Source: Clostridia bacterium
GTDB lineage: Bacteria > Bacillota > Clostridia > Oscillospirales > Acutalibacteraceae
DNA: 64,000 nucleotides
Assembly: GCA_017433225.1 (NCBI GenBank)
Contig: JAFRHS010000008.1
Location: 1-64,000 of the forward strand
Reading direction: 5' to 3'
The position numbers and the translations under genes are program-made. Below the pieces are notes generated by a model, which had not been told where the DNA came from, made no database searches, and saw only the letters and a program-made list of their open reading frames with translations. Positions 62,362 to 64,000 of this stretch are shown one piece after another. The first letter of the stretch is position 1. Every line of letters starts with the position of its first letter.

Positions 62362-62907
62362 ATGCTCTATCTGTTTCTCGCAGAGGGCTTCGAAGAGATC
62401 GAAGCACTCGGCACACTCGACGTCCTGCGCCGCGCGGGCGTTGAGACGAAGACCGTCGGCGTGACCGGCCAGGTCGTCACCGGCTCCCACGGAATCCCGG
62501 TGACCGCAGACCTCGTCATTGAAGACGCGGTCAAAGGCCAGGATCTCGACGGCGTCATCCTTCCGGGCGGTATGCCCGGGACGAAGAATCTCGAAGCCTC
62601 CGACCTCGTCAAAGACTATCTCCGGTACTGCCGGGACAACGGTCTTCTGACAGCGGCCATCTGTGCGGCACCGTCCGTTCTCGGCCACCTTGGATATCTG
62701 AACGGAAAGAAAGCGACCTGCTTCCCCGGGTTCGAGACCGAACTGAAGGGAGCAGTTTACACGGCAGACAGTGTGACGGAAGACGGCAATGTCATCACCG
62801 GAAAGGGCGCCGGCGCGGCGCACCTCTTCGGCGAAGCCATCGCGGCCCGCTACGTGGGCAGAGAGGCGGCACACACAGTCCTCGCCAATATGCAGTACGT
62901 ACTTTGA
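62362..62907 (+). CDS. DJ-1/PfpI family protein
   Basis: A 181-residue DJ-1-like protein: MLYLFLAEGFEEIEALGTLD with the conserved Glu pair, VILPGGMPGTKNL, and the nucleophile Cys101 in AICAAPSVLG. Family members act as protein/nucleotide deglycases or glyoxalases; the exact activity is debated. AGGAGGAAAC precedes the ATG; it lies 14 bp after the GNAT gene in the same transcript. Confidence 0.93.
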   Translation: MLYLFLAEGFEEIEALGTLDVLRRAGVETKTVGVTGQVVTGSHGIPVTADLVIEDAVKGQDLDGVILPGGMPGTKNLEASDLVKDYLRYCRDNGLLTAAICAAPSVLGHLGYLNGKKATCFPGFETELKGAVYTADSVTEDGNVITGKGAGAAHLFGEAIAARYVGREAAHTVLANMQYVL

Positions 62908-62946
62908 TCGAAAGAAGACAATTTTGGATTAAGGAGCACGAAACCA

Positions 62947-64000
62947 ATGTCCGAACGAAATGAACGTTACGACTCGGGAACGGGCCGCAGTCTGGAAGAT
63001 CTCGAAAAAGTCTATTTCCAGAAAGCGGAACCGGGAACCTCTCCGGCGCCTTCGAACCCGCCCGCTGCTGCCAGACGGCAGACGGCTTCGCGGTCGACTG
63101 CCCGCAGACGTTCTGCGTCCAACGCGTCCCGCGCGAAAGCGCCCGAAAAGTCCCGTCCGGCACGGACCGGCAGCGGCAAAGGGATCAAGAACCCGCTGTC
63201 CGGCCGTACGAACAAGCCGACGGCGAAACGGGGACGGAGAAATGCTGCCCCCGCACGCAGCAGGACCGCTCAGGCCGATGCCGGCAAGGTATCGGACAAG
63301 CTGGTCTTTACTCCGCTGCCGCCCGAAGGGTACGAGGCACAGGCGGCCAGCAAGGCACAGGAACCCGTGCCGAAGAAGGTCGACACCTCCGCTGCCGCGA
63401 AGAACGTCCTCGACAACATCGGCAACAAGGGTGCCGTCTACATTTCTGACACGAAGCGGTCCGTGCAGGACATGCGCCGCCGTACGGCAGAGAACGCATA
63501 CCGCCGCCGCAACAACATGAAGGGCATGAATACCCGGGAAAAGGCATCCTATATGCTTTCTCAGATCGGCCCCACCGTCCGCAGTGTCCAGTCCGAACCG
63601 AAGCGCAGAGAAGCGGCTTATAAGATCCTGATCGTGCTCATCGCCCTTCTTCTCGCCATCCACTGGACGTCCTGCATCAACGACATCCTCGGCTTCGCCC
63701 GGAGCGACAAGGAAAAAGTCATCGTCGTCGAAGAAGGGGACACCACCAACAAACTCATCGGCAAGTTCGACCGTGCCGGCCTCATCAAACACAGTACGGT
63801 GTGCAAGATGTTCATCGCCACTACGTCGGGCATCCGGAACGATAACGAGAAATACCTGAAGGGTGAGTTCACCCTGACCCCGGACATGGGCATCGAGAAG
63901 ATGCTGTCCACCTGTACCGCCACGCAGAAGCGCGATACCGTCGAGATCACCTTCCCCGAAGGCTTCACGGTCGAGCAGATCGCCGAGAAACTGGAAGAGT
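62947..64000 (+). CDS. mltG: Endolytic transglycosylase MltG, 5' part
   Basis: The first 351 codons of a YceG/MltG-like protein, running off the window. A long basic and disordered cytoplasmic region (1-224; many Arg, Ala, Pro, Ser) precedes one transmembrane helix (about 227-245) and the start of the extracellular domain: VIVVEEGDTTNKLIGKF (LysM-like region), YLKGEFTLTPDMGIEKML and VEITFPEGFTVEQIAEKLE, all typical of MltG. The catalytic Glu is beyond the edge. MltG cuts nascent glycan strands. The cytoplasmic region is unusually long. Confidence 0.88.
   Translation, partial: MSERNERYDSGTGRSLEDLEKVYFQKAEPGTSPAPSNPPAAARRQTASRSTARRRSASNASRAKAPEKSRPARTGSGKGIKNPLSGRTNKPTAKRGRRNAAPARSRTAQADAGKVSDKLVFTPLPPEGYEAQAASKAQEPVPKKVDTSAAAKNVLDNIGNKGAVYISDTKRSVQDMRRRTAENAYRRRNNMKGMNTREKASYMLSQIGPTVRSVQSEPKRREAAYKILIVLIALLLAIHWTSCINDILGFARSDKEKVIVVEEGDTTNKLIGKFDRAGLIKHSTVCKMFIATTSGIRNDNEKYLKGEFTLTPDMGIEKMLSTCTATQKRDTVEITFPEGFTVEQIAEKLEE

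Overview
The window looks like chromosomal DNA of an anaerobic, GC-rich member of the Clostridia, most like the Oscillospiraceae/Ruminococcaceae. This is inferred from the gene content: a 2-hydroxyacyl-CoA dehydratase operon, mini-RNase III (MrnC), IreB, an ECF vitamin transporter subunit, a membrane pyrophosphatase of the K+-dependent type, a Phe T-box leader on pheST, and a Gram-positive division/wall (dcw) cluster. There is no prophage, insertion sequence, CRISPR array or rRNA. Two tRNA genes are present: Leu(UAG) and Ser(CGA).

Layout. 1-3.9 kb (minus): operon for a radical-type 2-hydroxyacyl-CoA dehydratase (CooC-like ATPase, two dehydratase subunits, and the start of the activator, cut by the window edge). 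4.1-7.5 kb: tRNA-Leu, a WYL regulator, queH and a polyprenyl-phosphate sugar transferase. 7.5-21 kb: housekeeping genes (ackA, tmcAL, mtaB, citrate synthase, yebC-type gene, mrnC, obg, a 2-hydroxyacid dehydrogenase, tRNA-Ser, acylphosphatase), mixed with a lipase-fold protein and a PASTA kinase that have both lost catalytic residues. 21-33 kb: an ADP-ribosylglycohydrolase/SseB fusion and two envelope-polysaccharide blocks (DUF4422, split HAD pair and GT4 on plus; acyltransferase, SDR, cytidylyltransferase and a TagF-like polymerase on minus). These two blocks flank a MocR regulator without its PLP lysine, which is divergent from an ECF S component. 33-41 kb: a Sel1-repeat membrane protein, a DUF308 protein, an OhrR-like regulator with a divergent candidate small RNA, a LarC1-CsoR fusion, mscL and hppA. 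41-53.5 kb (plus): mraZ-rsmH-ftsL-pbp-murF-mraY-ftsW-murG-ftsQ-ftsZ, then rpmE. 53.5-59 kb: a YigZ-family gene, a structured gene-free stretch, a small conserved-looking ORF, ireB and pheST with its T-box. 59-64 kb (plus): the NAD(P)H-hydrate repair enzyme, tmk, a GNAT protein, a DJ-1 protein and the start of mltG.

The observations I would look at first are these. (1) A gene-free interval at 36.7-37.2 kb has a promoter overlapped by an OhrR-box-like palindrome, a 5' hairpin starting at the predicted +1, and an intrinsic terminator; together they look like a roughly 111-nt peroxide-responsive sRNA. (2) A LarC1 nickel-pincer domain is fused in frame to a CsoR/FrmR-type domain. (3) Three proteins keep a recognisable enzyme fold but lack catalytic residues: the family I.5 lipase, the PASTA kinase and the MocR regulator. 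(4) A small array of perfect hairpins and tRNA-Ser T-arm copies lies downstream of the tRNA-Ser gene. All assignments come from reading motifs by eye; no database search was run.
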